A stretch of 64,000 nucleotides of DNA from Cyclobacteriaceae bacterium. Its GTDB lineage: Bacteria > Bacteroidota > Bacteroidia > Cytophagales > Cyclobacteriaceae. Where the stretch lies: assembly GCA_028278225.1 (NCBI GenBank), contig JANQEU010000014.1, forward strand, positions 62,001 to 126,000, given 5' to 3'. The notes under the pieces were generated by a model that did no database searches, was not told where the DNA came from, and saw only the letters and a list, made by a program, of their open reading frames with translations. Positions 9,082 to 17,983 of this stretch are shown here, one piece after another (position 1 is the first letter of the stretch; each line of letters opens with the position of its first letter). The translations under genes and the position numbers were made by a program.

Positions 9082-11091
9082 ATGTGTAGGAGAACTGTTT
9101 TAGTAATGGGATTGGTAATTGCATATACTGCATGCATTACAGGTGTTGCCCAGCAAAGAGAGAGTAGAATTGTCATTGACACGGATTCCCTGCCTTCAAA
9201 TGTGGCCTTTAATATCTACCAGTTCAACCACATAAATGACTATTTATACTACGAAAACACATCCGAACTTGAGGAAATAAATCGTTTGGAAGCATCCCAA
9301 AACTGGGAGGAGCTGTTTCCTGCGCTGGAGACATATGTAACCAAATTCGGCATACAAAATTTCTACAAGGATACCCGTCTCATATGGCGACTGGCCAAGC
9401 TGACAGAGCTGTATGCGGATTATGAAGATGCCCGATCCCTTTATCGCCTGGTACTTCGGCACCACCATCAAAGTATTGATATCAATGAAATTGAAATCTA
9501 TTACGATTCACTGAACGCGCAGCAAGTGTCACAATATGTACCGATTGATTATTACTATGAAATGGTGGAGCATCGCAAATTAATCGATACACTAAGGCCG
9601 CCACGAGGTGTTTTATTTAATATGGGACCGCAGATCAATAGTCGAAATGCAGACTACGGACCAACACTGGGCATACATAATGACATCCTGCTCTTTACAT
9701 CCAAAAGAAATGAAATTGATCTAACCGTAAGCAGAAGGCAAAATGAAGACTTGTACATTTCGAGGTTGGATTCCTATGGTACATGGAGTGCGGCAACACC
9801 GCTTGATCAGATTAATTCAAGGTATAATGAAGGATCTGCTTACCTTACACGCGATGGCAGAACATTGTATTTTTCGAGATGTGATTGCCAAAGCTGCTAT
9901 GGTGATTGTGACTTGTTTTCGGCCAAGCTACAGCCGGACAGTACATGGGGCGAAATCCAAAATCTTGGCATTAATGTAAACAGCCTTAGCTGGGACAGTC
10001 ATCCGTCACTTTCTCATGGCGAAGATACTTTATACTATGCCTCGGACCGATTGGGTGGTTTTGGGCTATCCGACATTTATTTTACATACAAAAATGCAGA
10101 TGGTAGCTGGGCACCTGCTCAAAACCTTGGCCCGATAATCAATACAAGAAATAACGAGGTGAGTCCTTTTTATCACCCGGAACATCAAATATTGTATTTT
10201 TCGTCAAATGGTCAATTGTACACATTCGGTGAATTCGACATTTACAAATCTCACCGAATGAAAGGAATGTGGAGTGAACCACACAATATTGGTCCATTGG
10301 TAAATGGACGTGGCAGTGAGTTTTATTTCACGATTGACTCCAAATCCCGGGACCTGTTTTACTCCAGATCCACTACCAGGGATCTCAACATGCTGGACCT
10401 CTACTCTTTTCCACTGCCAATGGAGGCACAGCCGCTTGCCACTACCCGCATCGAAGGGTCATTAACTGACGAATTCACGGGAGAACCTTTTAAGGGTATC
10501 GTCTCTATCATCGATCTGGATGAAGGTCTGGAAGTTGCGCCCAAGTTCTTAAGGCCTGACGGATCATTTGAATTTGAGCTGATCGATCAGCGAAATTATT
10601 TGCTGGTGATCCAGGGAGACGACTTTTTCCGGATTGAAGAGGCATTTTTTTTGGATGGCCCCATGCACTTGCACCAGGTTACGGAACCACTGGCGGCCAG
10701 AGTTAAGTTTTCATCAATTGAATTTGAAACCGGGAAATCAGGATTGCTGCCAGGAATGTACGCTGATCTCAATAAGATTGTGAATTTCATGTATGATAAT
10801 CCGATGTTCATGTTGAGAATTTCGGGACATACGGATTCCTTTGGATCTGATGAGGTCAATTTGCAGTTATCAAAAGAAAGGGCCCGAAACATAAGGGACT
10901 ACATTGTAATTTTTGCGGGTGTTCATGAAAGCCGGGTGGAATGGGAGGGCCATGGCAGCCAACAGCCTATTGTCGCAGAAATAACTGAAAATGACAGAGC
11001 AATAAACAGACGAGTAGAGTTCGAGATCTACCGTGAGGGACTACAGCCGCCTTCCGCTCAGGATAGTATGCCCGACTCCAATGATTTTTAG
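9082..11091 (+). CDS. PorE-like protein: TPR-like, PD40 propeller, CRD and OmpA domains
   Basis: Domain order in the 669 residues is: signal peptide (1-24), helical TPR-like region (about 60-150), a PD40/WD40-type propeller (about 180-450, with repeated NEGSAYLTRDGRTLYF-like and HPSLSHGEDTLYYAS-like blades), a carboxypeptidase-regulatory-like fold (about 455-530, IEGSLTDEFTGEPFKG) and a C-terminal OmpA peptidoglycan-binding domain (about 540-655, with ISGHTD, LSKERARNIRDY and NRRVEFEI). This is the layout described for PorE of the Porphyromonas type IX system, which tethers the machine to peptidoglycan. The same layout is also found in non-secretion OmpA-family paralogs, so the PorE role is inference, helped by porQ lying on the other side of lon. 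A TAACTTTA box at 9039-9046 resembles a Bacteroidota -7 element. Confidence 0.8.
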   Translation: MCRRTVLVMGLVIAYTACITGVAQQRESRIVIDTDSLPSNVAFNIYQFNHINDYLYYENTSELEEINRLEASQNWEELFPALETYVTKFGIQNFYKDTRLIWRLAKLTELYADYEDARSLYRLVLRHHHQSIDINEIEIYYDSLNAQQVSQYVPIDYYYEMVEHRKLIDTLRPPRGVLFNMGPQINSRNADYGPTLGIHNDILLFTSKRNEIDLTVSRRQNEDLYISRLDSYGTWSAATPLDQINSRYNEGSAYLTRDGRTLYFSRCDCQSCYGDCDLFSAKLQPDSTWGEIQNLGINVNSLSWDSHPSLSHGEDTLYYASDRLGGFGLSDIYFTYKNADGSWAPAQNLGPIINTRNNEVSPFYHPEHQILYFSSNGQLYTFGEFDIYKSHRMKGMWSEPHNIGPLVNGRGSEFYFTIDSKSRDLFYSRSTTRDLNMLDLYSFPLPMEAQPLATTRIEGSLTDEFTGEPFKGIVSIIDLDEGLEVAPKFLRPDGSFEFELIDQRNYLLVIQGDDFFRIEEAFFLDGPMHLHQVTEPLAARVKFSSIEFETGKSGLLPGMYADLNKIVNFMYDNPMFMLRISGHTDSFGSDEVNLQLSKERARNIRDYIVIFAGVHESRVEWEGHGSQQPIVAEITENDRAINRRVEFEIYREGLQPPSAQDSMPDSNDF

Positions 11092-11096
11092 TATTA

Positions 11097-11114
11097 AGTT
11101 AAGCATACTTAACT
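11097..11114. terminator. Hairpin between convergent genes
   Basis: A perfect 7-bp stem AGTTAAG/CTTAACT with a CATA loop sits between the stop of the PorE-like gene and the stop of rseP. It has no U-run on either side, so it may act as a weak bidirectional terminator or only as a transcript-end stabiliser. Confidence 0.4.
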
Positions 11115-11127
11115 CAACACCAGGTCA

Positions 11128-12438
11128 TCAAAAGAGTTTTACAATGTCATTGAAGATGGCGTAAGTCATGATCCCCAGCAGCAGTACCATTCCAATCTTC
11201 TGGGCATTTTCCAAAAATTTATCAGATGGTTTTCTGCCGGATACAATCTCCCAGGTAAGGAACATCACATGACCCCCGTCCAATGCCGGTATGGGAAGGA
11301 AATTCATAAATGCCAATATCATTGAGAGCAGGCCTGTTATATACCAAAAATGACCCCAATCCCACGTTCCGCCGAAAAACTGTGCTATCCCGATGGGTCC
11401 TGACAGGGACTTTGAAGCTGATACTTCTCCGGCAAACATCTTTTTAAAAGCCTTTATATTGTACCATACCACACTGAATGCTTTTACTGTTCCCAGGTTG
11501 ATCGATTCTCCAACGGAATAATCAATATGGGATCTTTCGATCAGTTTGGTCATGACGATACCAATGGTGCCCTCTTCAGGAACCTCGAATTTCAGATCCA
11601 ATTCATTACCACCCCGGTCAACGGTAGCCAGCAATGCCTTATTCTTAAGCGTGTCCATTGCCGCCGTGAATTCATCAAGATAATTGATCTCCTCACCGAA
11701 TAGTCTGATAAAGCGGTCACCGACCTGTAATCCACCCTTTTCGGCACTTCCACCTTCGTCAACCACGCTAACTTCGAAAGGAGTTCGAGGCGAAATAAAC
11801 GGGCCTCTATCCCGATCGGAAAGATTATCGATAAAATTGTTTGGGATCGGAATGGTGATCAGCTCTCCGTCTCTGTCGACTGTATAAAAACCATCGTCAC
11901 CTAACAGGACATCTACATCAATCAATTCTTTGAATTTTGTAAATGGCTTTCCATTTACATTGACGACCCTGTCCCCTGTCTCAAAACCAAGCTGACGTCC
12001 GAGGTCATCAGCTACAATTCCGTGCTTGTTGAGCTCATCCTTGGAAATAAAGGTCTCTCCCTGTGAGTAGGTAATTATGATAAAGATAATGATGCCGGTC
12101 ACGACATTTACGATGATCCCGCCCATCATTACTATTAGTCTTTGCCAGGCAGGTTTTGCCCTGAATTCCCATGGTTCCGGCTCCTCGTTAAGGGATTTGA
12201 CATCCAGTGACTCGTCGATCATCCCTGATATTTTTACAAAACCGCCCAAAGGGATCATCCCTATTGAATATTCGGTCTCACCAAATTTCTTACCCCAAAC
12301 CTTTGGAGGGAATCCAATAGAGTATTTTTCCACCCTCATCCCAAAAGCCTTTGCAGCTAACAAGTGGCCCAACTCGTGAACCCCTACTAGAATTGATAGT
12401 CCCAGCAATAGCTGGACCGTCATGATTATTCCTTCCAT
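11128..12438 (-). CDS. rseP: RseP-type site-2 intramembrane metalloprotease
   Basis: This 436-residue inner-membrane zinc protease cuts transmembrane segments of anti-sigma factors and signal peptides. The zinc motif HELGH (21-25) lies in the first membrane segment, and the third ligand motif LPIPALDGGH lies near residue 380 in a later one. Two PDZ-like modules sit between them (around VNVNGKPF and LQVGDRFIRLFGEE). The fold and length match E. coli RseP. Its ATG overlaps the dxr stop by one base (TAATG), so the two are translationally coupled; dxr-rseP adjacency is widespread in bacteria. Which anti-sigma factor it serves is not shown here. Confidence 0.95.
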   Translation of the reverse strand: MEGIIMTVQLLLGLSILVGVHELGHLLAAKAFGMRVEKYSIGFPPKVWGKKFGETEYSIGMIPLGGFVKISGMIDESLDVKSLNEEPEPWEFRAKPAWQRLIVMMGGIIVNVVTGIIIFIIITYSQGETFISKDELNKHGIVADDLGRQLGFETGDRVVNVNGKPFTKFKELIDVDVLLGDDGFYTVDRDGELITIPIPNNFIDNLSDRDRGPFISPRTPFEVSVVDEGGSAEKGGLQVGDRFIRLFGEEINYLDEFTAAMDTLKNKALLATVDRGGNELDLKFEVPEEGTIGIVMTKLIERSHIDYSVGESINLGTVKAFSVVWYNIKAFKKMFAGEVSASKSLSGPIGIAQFFGGTWDWGHFWYITGLLSMILAFMNFLPIPALDGGHVMFLTWEIVSGRKPSDKFLENAQKIGMVLLLGIMTYAIFNDIVKLF

Positions 12439-13586
12439 TAATTAATATACTCTTTGGCTATAATACGTGTTTCCTTATCTGTGTTTACGAAATCTTCCAA
12501 TTCCGGATTCTTAATAAATGATACCTTGTTCAGGCATTTTTCAATAACATCAGGAATTTCCAGGAATCCGATTTGGTCCTTTAAAAACTCTCTAACGGCA
12601 ATTTCATTCGCAGCGTTCAAAATACAAGGGTGATTTCCTCCCTTTTTACCCACTTCAAACGCCAACGCTAAATTACGAAAGGTTTTGGTATCAGGTTTCT
12701 CAAATGTAAGCGAAGGGTAGTTTCTGAAGTCAAAACGCTGAAATTTTGTCTCGAATCGTTCCGGATAGCTTAATGCGTATTGAATAGGCAAACGCATGTC
12801 AGGCAAACCCATTTGTGCTTTGATGGAGCCATCCTGAAACTGGACCATCGAATGAATGATAGATTGCGGATGTACGACCACCTCTATCTGGCTCAATTCC
12901 AGTCCAAATAGCCACTTCGCTTCTATTACTTCCAGACCTTTGTTCATCAGGGTCGCAGAATCTATGGTGATCTTGGCACCCATATCCCAGTTCGGATGGT
13001 CCAAAGCCTGTTTTTTTGTTACACTTCCCAACTCATCCCGGCTTTTACCACGAAACGGACCTCCGGAAGCCGTCAATATGACCTTTTCAATGGGATTATG
13101 GAATTCTCCCACCAAACATTGAAAAATTGCCGAGTGCTCCGAATCCACCGGGAAGATATTTATCCCATTCTCCCTGGCAAGCCTTGTGATCATCTCCCCG
13201 GCCACAACCATTGTCTCCTTGTTTGCCAGGGCTATAGGTTTCCGGGCACGAATAGCATTGACAGTCGGTAAAAGTCCGGAGTAACCGACAAGGGCCGTCA
13301 GTACAATATCAATGGAGTCCATTTCCACAATAGAAACCAGGGCATTTTCACCGCTGTAAACTTTGATGTCCAGTGGATCCAATGCAGCATGTACTTCTTT
13401 ATAAAACTGATCATCCTGTACAACTACGGCATTCGGCCTGTACTTCTCCGATTGGGAAATGAGTAGCGGGGCATTCTTGTTGCAAGTCAGAACTTCAACC
13501 TGAAATTTGTCGGGGTTTTCTGATATGACCTCAAGGGACTGACGTCCGATAGAGCCGGTTGATCCTAAAATAGCTACCCTCTTCAT
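12438..13586 (-). CDS. dxr: 1-deoxy-D-xylulose 5-phosphate reductoisomerase
   Basis: Dxr makes 2-C-methyl-D-erythritol 4-phosphate, the first committed step of the non-mevalonate isoprenoid pathway, using NADPH and a divalent metal. The 382 residues start with the nucleotide-binding loop GSTGSIGRQ (8-16) and carry the metal and substrate motif PVDSEHSAIFQC near residue 146, ASGGPFRG and the C-terminal NAANEIAV. Length is normal. The ATG overlaps by four bases (ATGA) the stop of the broken GH3 reading frame upstream, so dxr was once, and may still be, co-transcribed with that gene from a promoter beyond 14016. Confidence 0.97.
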   Translation of the reverse strand: MKRVAILGSTGSIGRQSLEVISENPDKFQVEVLTCNKNAPLLISQSEKYRPNAVVVQDDQFYKEVHAALDPLDIKVYSGENALVSIVEMDSIDIVLTALVGYSGLLPTVNAIRARKPIALANKETMVVAGEMITRLARENGINIFPVDSEHSAIFQCLVGEFHNPIEKVILTASGGPFRGKSRDELGSVTKKQALDHPNWDMGAKITIDSATLMNKGLEVIEAKWLFGLELSQIEVVVHPQSIIHSMVQFQDGSIKAQMGLPDMRLPIQYALSYPERFETKFQRFDFRNYPSLTFEKPDTKTFRNLALAFEVGKKGGNHPCILNAANEIAVREFLKDQIGFLEIPDVIEKCLNKVSFIKNPELEDFVNTDKETRIIAKEYIN

Positions 13587-14016
13587 TTTGCTGTGGACTG
13601 CAAAGATTTGGTTAGTTCCTCCGTAATTTTTTCGTCATTGATTAGTCTTGAGACCTTATTTTGCCCACCAGGTTTTCCAATGGATTTCATATAATCGATA
13701 AAAGTATTCCTCTGTAGCTCCATTATTTCGAGACCAGCAAGAATAGGTCCTGAGATAAGATCATTGTAGTGACTATTCAGTTTTTGAATCTGCGAATTTA
13801 ATTCTTTTAATCTCTGATCGGGATCTGTTTTTTGAAATCTTCATGATTCCGGATAGATTCAAATCCATGATCTTTTCCAAAAAACGTTTTTTTAGCTTTG
13901 CTGATAATTTGTATTCTGATCTGATGCGGAAAATGTTCCGGATTAGCGGACCATTTTCTTTGCTCTTTCACTATCCATTGTGCAAAGGGTTCGCTTAAAA
14001 CAGATCGGACTCCCAT
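13583..14016 (-). pseudogene. GH3-family acyl-adenylate enzyme, internally deleted remnant
   Basis: From the ATG at 14016 a frame of 69 residues (MGVRSVLSEPFAQWIV...FKKQIPIRD) reads like the N-terminus of bacterial GH3 proteins (auxin-responsive promoter family), which are normally about 500 residues. It stops at 13807. In a second frame, overlapping that stop and running to 13583, about 75 residues (LKELNSHY-like start, then TFIDYMKSIGKPGGQNKVSRL) read like the GH3 C-terminus. So both ends remain, about 1.1 kb of the middle is gone, and the two parts are out of frame. The C-terminal frame ends in ATGA with dxr, showing the former operon order GH3-dxr-rseP. The family assignment is by recognition of the end motifs and needs a search. 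No protein of normal function can be made. Confidence 0.7.
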
Positions 14017-14112
14017 TTCGGGTGTGAAAATAGGTTAAAACTTTTGCCTGGGATGAACTGAATGAAACAAAATTTGCAATCGTTAAGTAAGTAGGATTAT
14101 ATCTTAAAATTG

Positions 14113-15576
14113 ATGAAAAAATTCATATATACAAGCTTCATTGGTTTCCTGTCGGGTTTATTTGGCCTCTATGCAGGCTTAAAACTTTTTGAGAATGAAT
14201 TAACTATTGAAAATCTCTCCCGAAATGCAGAGGAAAATTCGGAGACAATTTCAAACAATGCGTTTGACAGGTTTGAGGCTCAGCCTGTTTACATCACGAG
14301 GGATTTCAGCGATGCCCCTGATTTCGTAAAAGCTTCCGAGGTAAGCACTTCAAGCGTGGTATTTATCACCACGCTATCTGAATACGAATATCGAACAGGG
14401 ACGGTTTTCGATTGGTTTTTTGAACCACGATCCTCCCAAAGACAAGGGAGCGGATCCGGCGTGATCTTTTCGAAAGATGGCTATATTGTTACAAACAATC
14501 ATGTGATCGATGACGCAGACAAGATCAAAGTTACCTGGGGTAAAAAATCTTACTCCGCTGAGTTGATTGGTCGTGATCCGTCCACTGATATCGCCGTGTT
14601 GAAAGTAGCGTCAGCGGACCTTCCGGCAATACCCTTGGGTTCTTCCGCCAGTGTGAAAGTCGGAGAATGGGTACTGGCCGTGGGCAATCCCTTTAACCTG
14701 ACATCCACAGTCACTGCCGGTATTGTAAGTGCGAAAGGCCGGAATATCAATATTTTGAAAGATAAATTTCCTATCGAGTCATTCATCCAGACGGATGCCG
14801 CCATCAATCCCGGAAACAGTGGCGGTGCACTCGTCAATCAGGCCGGAGAGCTGATTGGAATAAATACGGCAATAGTGTCGAGGACGGGCTCCTATGCAGG
14901 GTATGGGTTTGCTGTTCCGGTGGATATTGTAAAGAAAGTGTTTAATGACATTGTTAAATATGGGGAAGTGCAGAAGGTATTTACCGGGGCTGATTTCGTT
15001 GAAATAGATAGTGATCTGGCTGAAAAACTGGAATTGGGTGACCTAAAGGGTGTTTTGGTTGCCAATATCAGGGATGACGGAGCGGCCGACAAGGCGGGAT
15101 TGAAGGAAGGAGACGTTGTCAGATCTGTCAACGAAATGGAAATCAAAAACAAAGCGGAGATCGAAGAATACATTGCCAACCTTTATCCCGGAGATGAAAT
15201 CTCCCTGTCAATCCTGAGAGACAACAAACGCCTTACCAAAAATATGGTACTGCTAAACCGGGAAGGTGGCACAGGTGTAATCAGAAAGGAAGTGTTTCAT
15301 TCCGATTTCCTTGGTGCCAAGTTTGAGGTAGTTTCAAAAGTTGAGAAGGACCTCCTGAGAATCGATAACGGGATAAAGGTCGTGGATATAGACAATTCCG
15401 GATTCTTCGCACAGTTTGACCTGCCTGAAGGATTCATCATTACAGCCATAAATCGAAGATCAATTGACACGCCGGATGATCTGACAGATATATTAAGCAG
15501 AATCAAAGGCAGGGTTGAGATCTACGGAATTAATGAAAGCGGAAGGAAAGTTTATTATTCTTACTATTTAAGGTAA
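14113..15576 (+). CDS. Do/HtrA-family periplasmic serine protease
   Basis: HtrA proteases remove damaged envelope proteins and can act as chaperones. The chain has an N-terminal membrane anchor or uncleaved signal (about 4-26), a trypsin-like domain with TNNHVID (His130), STDIAVLKV (Asp159) and INPGNSGGALV (Ser236) making an intact triad, and two PDZ domains (about 290-375 and 395-485, the second divergent). A TTG at 14110 could add one residue, but the ATG at 14113 is the likelier start. It is transcribed away from the GH3-dxr-rseP operon; RseP and HtrA proteases act in the same envelope-stress response in other bacteria, though no link is shown here. Confidence 0.93.
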   Translation: MKKFIYTSFIGFLSGLFGLYAGLKLFENELTIENLSRNAEENSETISNNAFDRFEAQPVYITRDFSDAPDFVKASEVSTSSVVFITTLSEYEYRTGTVFDWFFEPRSSQRQGSGSGVIFSKDGYIVTNNHVIDDADKIKVTWGKKSYSAELIGRDPSTDIAVLKVASADLPAIPLGSSASVKVGEWVLAVGNPFNLTSTVTAGIVSAKGRNINILKDKFPIESFIQTDAAINPGNSGGALVNQAGELIGINTAIVSRTGSYAGYGFAVPVDIVKKVFNDIVKYGEVQKVFTGADFVEIDSDLAEKLELGDLKGVLVANIRDDGAADKAGLKEGDVVRSVNEMEIKNKAEIEEYIANLYPGDEISLSILRDNKRLTKNMVLLNREGGTGVIRKEVFHSDFLGAKFEVVSKVEKDLLRIDNGIKVVDIDNSGFFAQFDLPEGFIITAINRRSIDTPDDLTDILSRIKGRVEIYGINESGRKVYYSYYLR

Positions 15577-15621
15577 TTCCTTTGTGAGCACAGGTACAAT
15601 TTAAGTATCCTGGTATTACAT

Positions 15622-15912
15622 TTAAATTTTGTCCGGATTTTGTTTGTTTGGCCAGAGAAGCAAGATATTCACATTTTTTTGGTCATATGTATAGAAGATG
15701 GTTGTTTGCTTTGAATGCTGAAATTCTTTAGTTCCGGGCTTTCGGGTTGAGTTTTTATACGTATCCGGATTTTTGCTTATTTCATACAGACTTTCTTCAA
15801 GGCGAACAAAAAAATTCCGGATTTCTTTTTCTGACCATTCATTTTCCAGGTATTCGATGATTTCACTAAGTTGATTCTCTGCTTCTTCAGACCAAACTAT
15901 TTCTAAAGCCAC
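15622..15912 (-). CDS. RelE/ParE-family toxin
   Basis: The 96-residue protein fits the RelE/ParE toxin fold: an N-terminal strand (LEIVWSEEAENQL), two long helices (LSEIIEYLENEW and VRLEESLYEIS) and C-terminal strands ending ILLLWPNKQNP. ParE members poison gyrase and RelE members cut mRNA; the sequence does not decide which. The start is a GTG at 15912, inside the 3' end of the antitoxin gene (ten bases shared), so translation is coupled. Upstream is the antitoxin; downstream it converges on the HtrA gene. Confidence 0.85.
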   Translation of the reverse strand: MALEIVWSEEAENQLSEIIEYLENEWSEKEIRNFFVRLEESLYEISKNPDTYKNSTRKPGTKEFQHSKQTTIFYTYDQKNVNILLLWPNKQNPDKI

Positions 15913-16100
15913 TTTTCGTATTTTTTCCGCACTTCATTATGAGGTATTACTTTGCCATCCCTGACTTGTAACAATGCTCTATTCAATGCCTCATCAAGTT
16001 CAACCTCATCTTCCAGAATGGACTCTACTTTATCCAACTGGCTTTCACTGAGGCACATAATCTTCTCAATTATTGAATATTTTCTTTCCTGGATGTTCAT
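15903..16100 (-). CDS. Antitoxin of the RelE/ParE pair
   Basis: This 65-residue protein starts at the ATG at 16100 (MNIQERKYS); an upstream in-frame start at 16115 would add only MLFCN and is less likely. It is mostly helical and acidic in the middle (ESILEDEVELDEALNRAL), with a basic end (VRKKYEKWL), typical of small antitoxins that wrap around their toxin. No clear DNA-binding motif is visible. Position directly before and overlapping the toxin is the main evidence for its role. Confidence 0.75.
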   Translation of the reverse strand: MNIQERKYSIIEKIMCLSESQLDKVESILEDEVELDEALNRALLQVRDGKVIPHNEVRKKYEKWL

Positions 16101-16344
16101 ATTACAAAATAACAACTTATTGGCTAAAAAAATCGCTCAATTAAATATCTATCGGTATTTCCCGGTTTCCCGGCGCTTACAACAGTAGCTACTTTGTCGT
16201 AAAGTTGTCGGAACTGCAAGAATCAAACAAGATTCCGCAACTTCATACCGTTATAAGACACACATTTTAAGGCTAAATAAAGAATGGCGTCAAAATTCAT
16301 AAGATAAATGAAAGAAAAGGACATTATTGTCTGATCTACAATAA

Positions 16345-17745
16345 CTAAACCGTCCTCATTTTGAGCTTCTTCTTCAGCTCGTCGACGGAATACCGGAACT
16401 TGGCATTGGTATCGATCATATCATTGACCGATTGCACCGCATGGATGACAGTGCTGTGATCGCGACCTCCAAAATGATAACCTATTGATTTCAGGGAATG
16501 ATTGGTATAATCTTTTGAGAAATACATGGCCACCTGACGTGCAATGACTATCTCTTTTTTCCTGGTTTTTGCCTTGAGATCTTCCTGCGCCACATTGAAA
16601 TACTCCGAAACAGTCTTTTGTATATAATCTATGCCAACCTCAGAGTCAATTTCGGTAACAATATTTTTTAAGATGCTTTTTGCCAACTCAAGATCCACCT
16701 CCTCCTTAGCCAGCGAAGCATGAGCGATAAGTGAAATAATTACCCCTTCCAGTTCCCGAATATTGGTATCCACACTGTAAGCCAGGTACTCAACCACCTG
16801 GTCGGGAATATCAATTCCATCCGCCTGCATCTTTTTCTTTATAATGGCAATCCTCGTTTCGAAATCCGGCTGCTGAAGATCTGCCGTGAGTCCCCACTTG
16901 AAACGCGATACCAGTCGCTCCTGAAGTCCCTGCAGATCCTTCGGAGGGCAATCGGATGTCATTATGATCTGTTTCCCATTTTGGTGCAGGTGATTGAAAA
17001 TATGGAAGAATATTTCCTGGGTTTTTTCCTTGTCCTTCAGGAATTGCACATCGTCCAGCATCAGGATGTCGACATTCCTGTAGTAAGCAATAAACTCCTG
17101 AATACTATTGTTTTTTAATGCGTCTATGAATTGATTGGTGAACTTTTCAGAAGCCACATAGAAGACATATTTGTCGGGATGACTCCTTTTGATCTCGTTT
17201 CCGATGGCCTGAATGAGATGTGTCTTTCCGAGACCTACACCTCCGTATATCATCAGCGGGTTAAATGAAGTCACTCCCGGCTTTTTAGCAACTGCATATC
17301 CCGCGGAACGGGCCAGTCTATTACAATCACCCTCAATATAATTGTCAAACTGATAGTTGGGATTCAGGTTTGAATCACTCGCCAATTCCTGGATAAACTG
17401 AGGATTTTTGTATTTGTCGTATCCGTTGACCCTGGCCTTATTATAACCGCTTGCACTACCGGACACATTGACAGTATATGGTTGATTCGCTTCACTGCCC
17501 CTATCCACGACAACAGAATATTCCAATCTACCTTCTACTCCGATCTCCGATTCAATCGCCTCATGAAGCAAATGAACATAGTTTTCTTCCAGCCACTCAT
17601 AGAAAAATTGACTGGGAACCTGTATGGTAAGTACTTTGTCTTCAAGCCTTACAGGAACAATGGGGAGAAACCAAGTGTTGAAACTTTGCTCTGGGATGCG
17701 TTCCTTAATGAAAGAAAGGCATTTTCCCCATATTTGTTCGTGCAT
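16345..17745 (-). CDS. dnaA: DnaA, chromosomal replication initiator
   Basis: DnaA binds DnaA boxes and opens the origin. The 466 residues show domain I (1-90, QIWGKCLSFIKERIPEQSFNTWF), a linker, the AAA+ domain with Walker A GGVGLGKTH (near residue 167) and Walker B ILMLDDVQF, and the C-terminal DNA-binding domain with the signature GGRDHSTVIHA. Length is normal. Neither flank shows a cluster of DnaA boxes, and dnaN, recF or gyrB are not adjacent, so the origin need not lie here. The 238-bp spacer to the divergent mutase gene is AT-rich. Confidence 0.97.
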   Translation of the reverse strand: MHEQIWGKCLSFIKERIPEQSFNTWFLPIVPVRLEDKVLTIQVPSQFFYEWLEENYVHLLHEAIESEIGVEGRLEYSVVVDRGSEANQPYTVNVSGSASGYNKARVNGYDKYKNPQFIQELASDSNLNPNYQFDNYIEGDCNRLARSAGYAVAKKPGVTSFNPLMIYGGVGLGKTHLIQAIGNEIKRSHPDKYVFYVASEKFTNQFIDALKNNSIQEFIAYYRNVDILMLDDVQFLKDKEKTQEIFFHIFNHLHQNGKQIIMTSDCPPKDLQGLQERLVSRFKWGLTADLQQPDFETRIAIIKKKMQADGIDIPDQVVEYLAYSVDTNIRELEGVIISLIAHASLAKEEVDLELAKSILKNIVTEIDSEVGIDYIQKTVSEYFNVAQEDLKAKTRKKEIVIARQVAMYFSKDYTNHSLKSIGYHFGGRDHSTVIHAVQSVNDMIDTNAKFRYSVDELKKKLKMRTV

Positions 17746-17973
17746 GTAGGCTCTGTTTTAAGGTGGTTTACAATATAAAAACTGGCATCCGTTTTCCAAG
17801 AGCGGACATCAAATTTGATAGAAATTTACGTAACAAAAAAATGTTTTTTTTCTTGACTTTTTATAATCCATCAATACTCCAAGTATAGCTTATATTTATT
17901 TTAATTTTCTTTAAAAAATACAATTGTGTTTATAACTAATTCCACCCGATTTTCCGGGTCCGGACTGAATATT

Positions 17974-17981
17974 TACCTTTG
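17974..17981 (+). promoter_or_regulatory. Possible -7 element of the mutase gene
   Basis: TACCTTTG matches the Bacteroidota -7 consensus TAnnTTTG exactly. It ends two bases before the ATG at 17984, so a transcript from it would be leaderless or start inside the ATG pair. The expected -33 position carries TTT rather than TTG, so the match could be chance. Confidence 0.35.
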
Positions 17982-17983
17982 AG

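Noticed and set aside
17746-17983. Possible replication origin next to dnaA
   Set aside because: No cluster of DnaA boxes (TTATCCACA-like) is present here or in 16101-16344, and none of the usual origin neighbours is seen.
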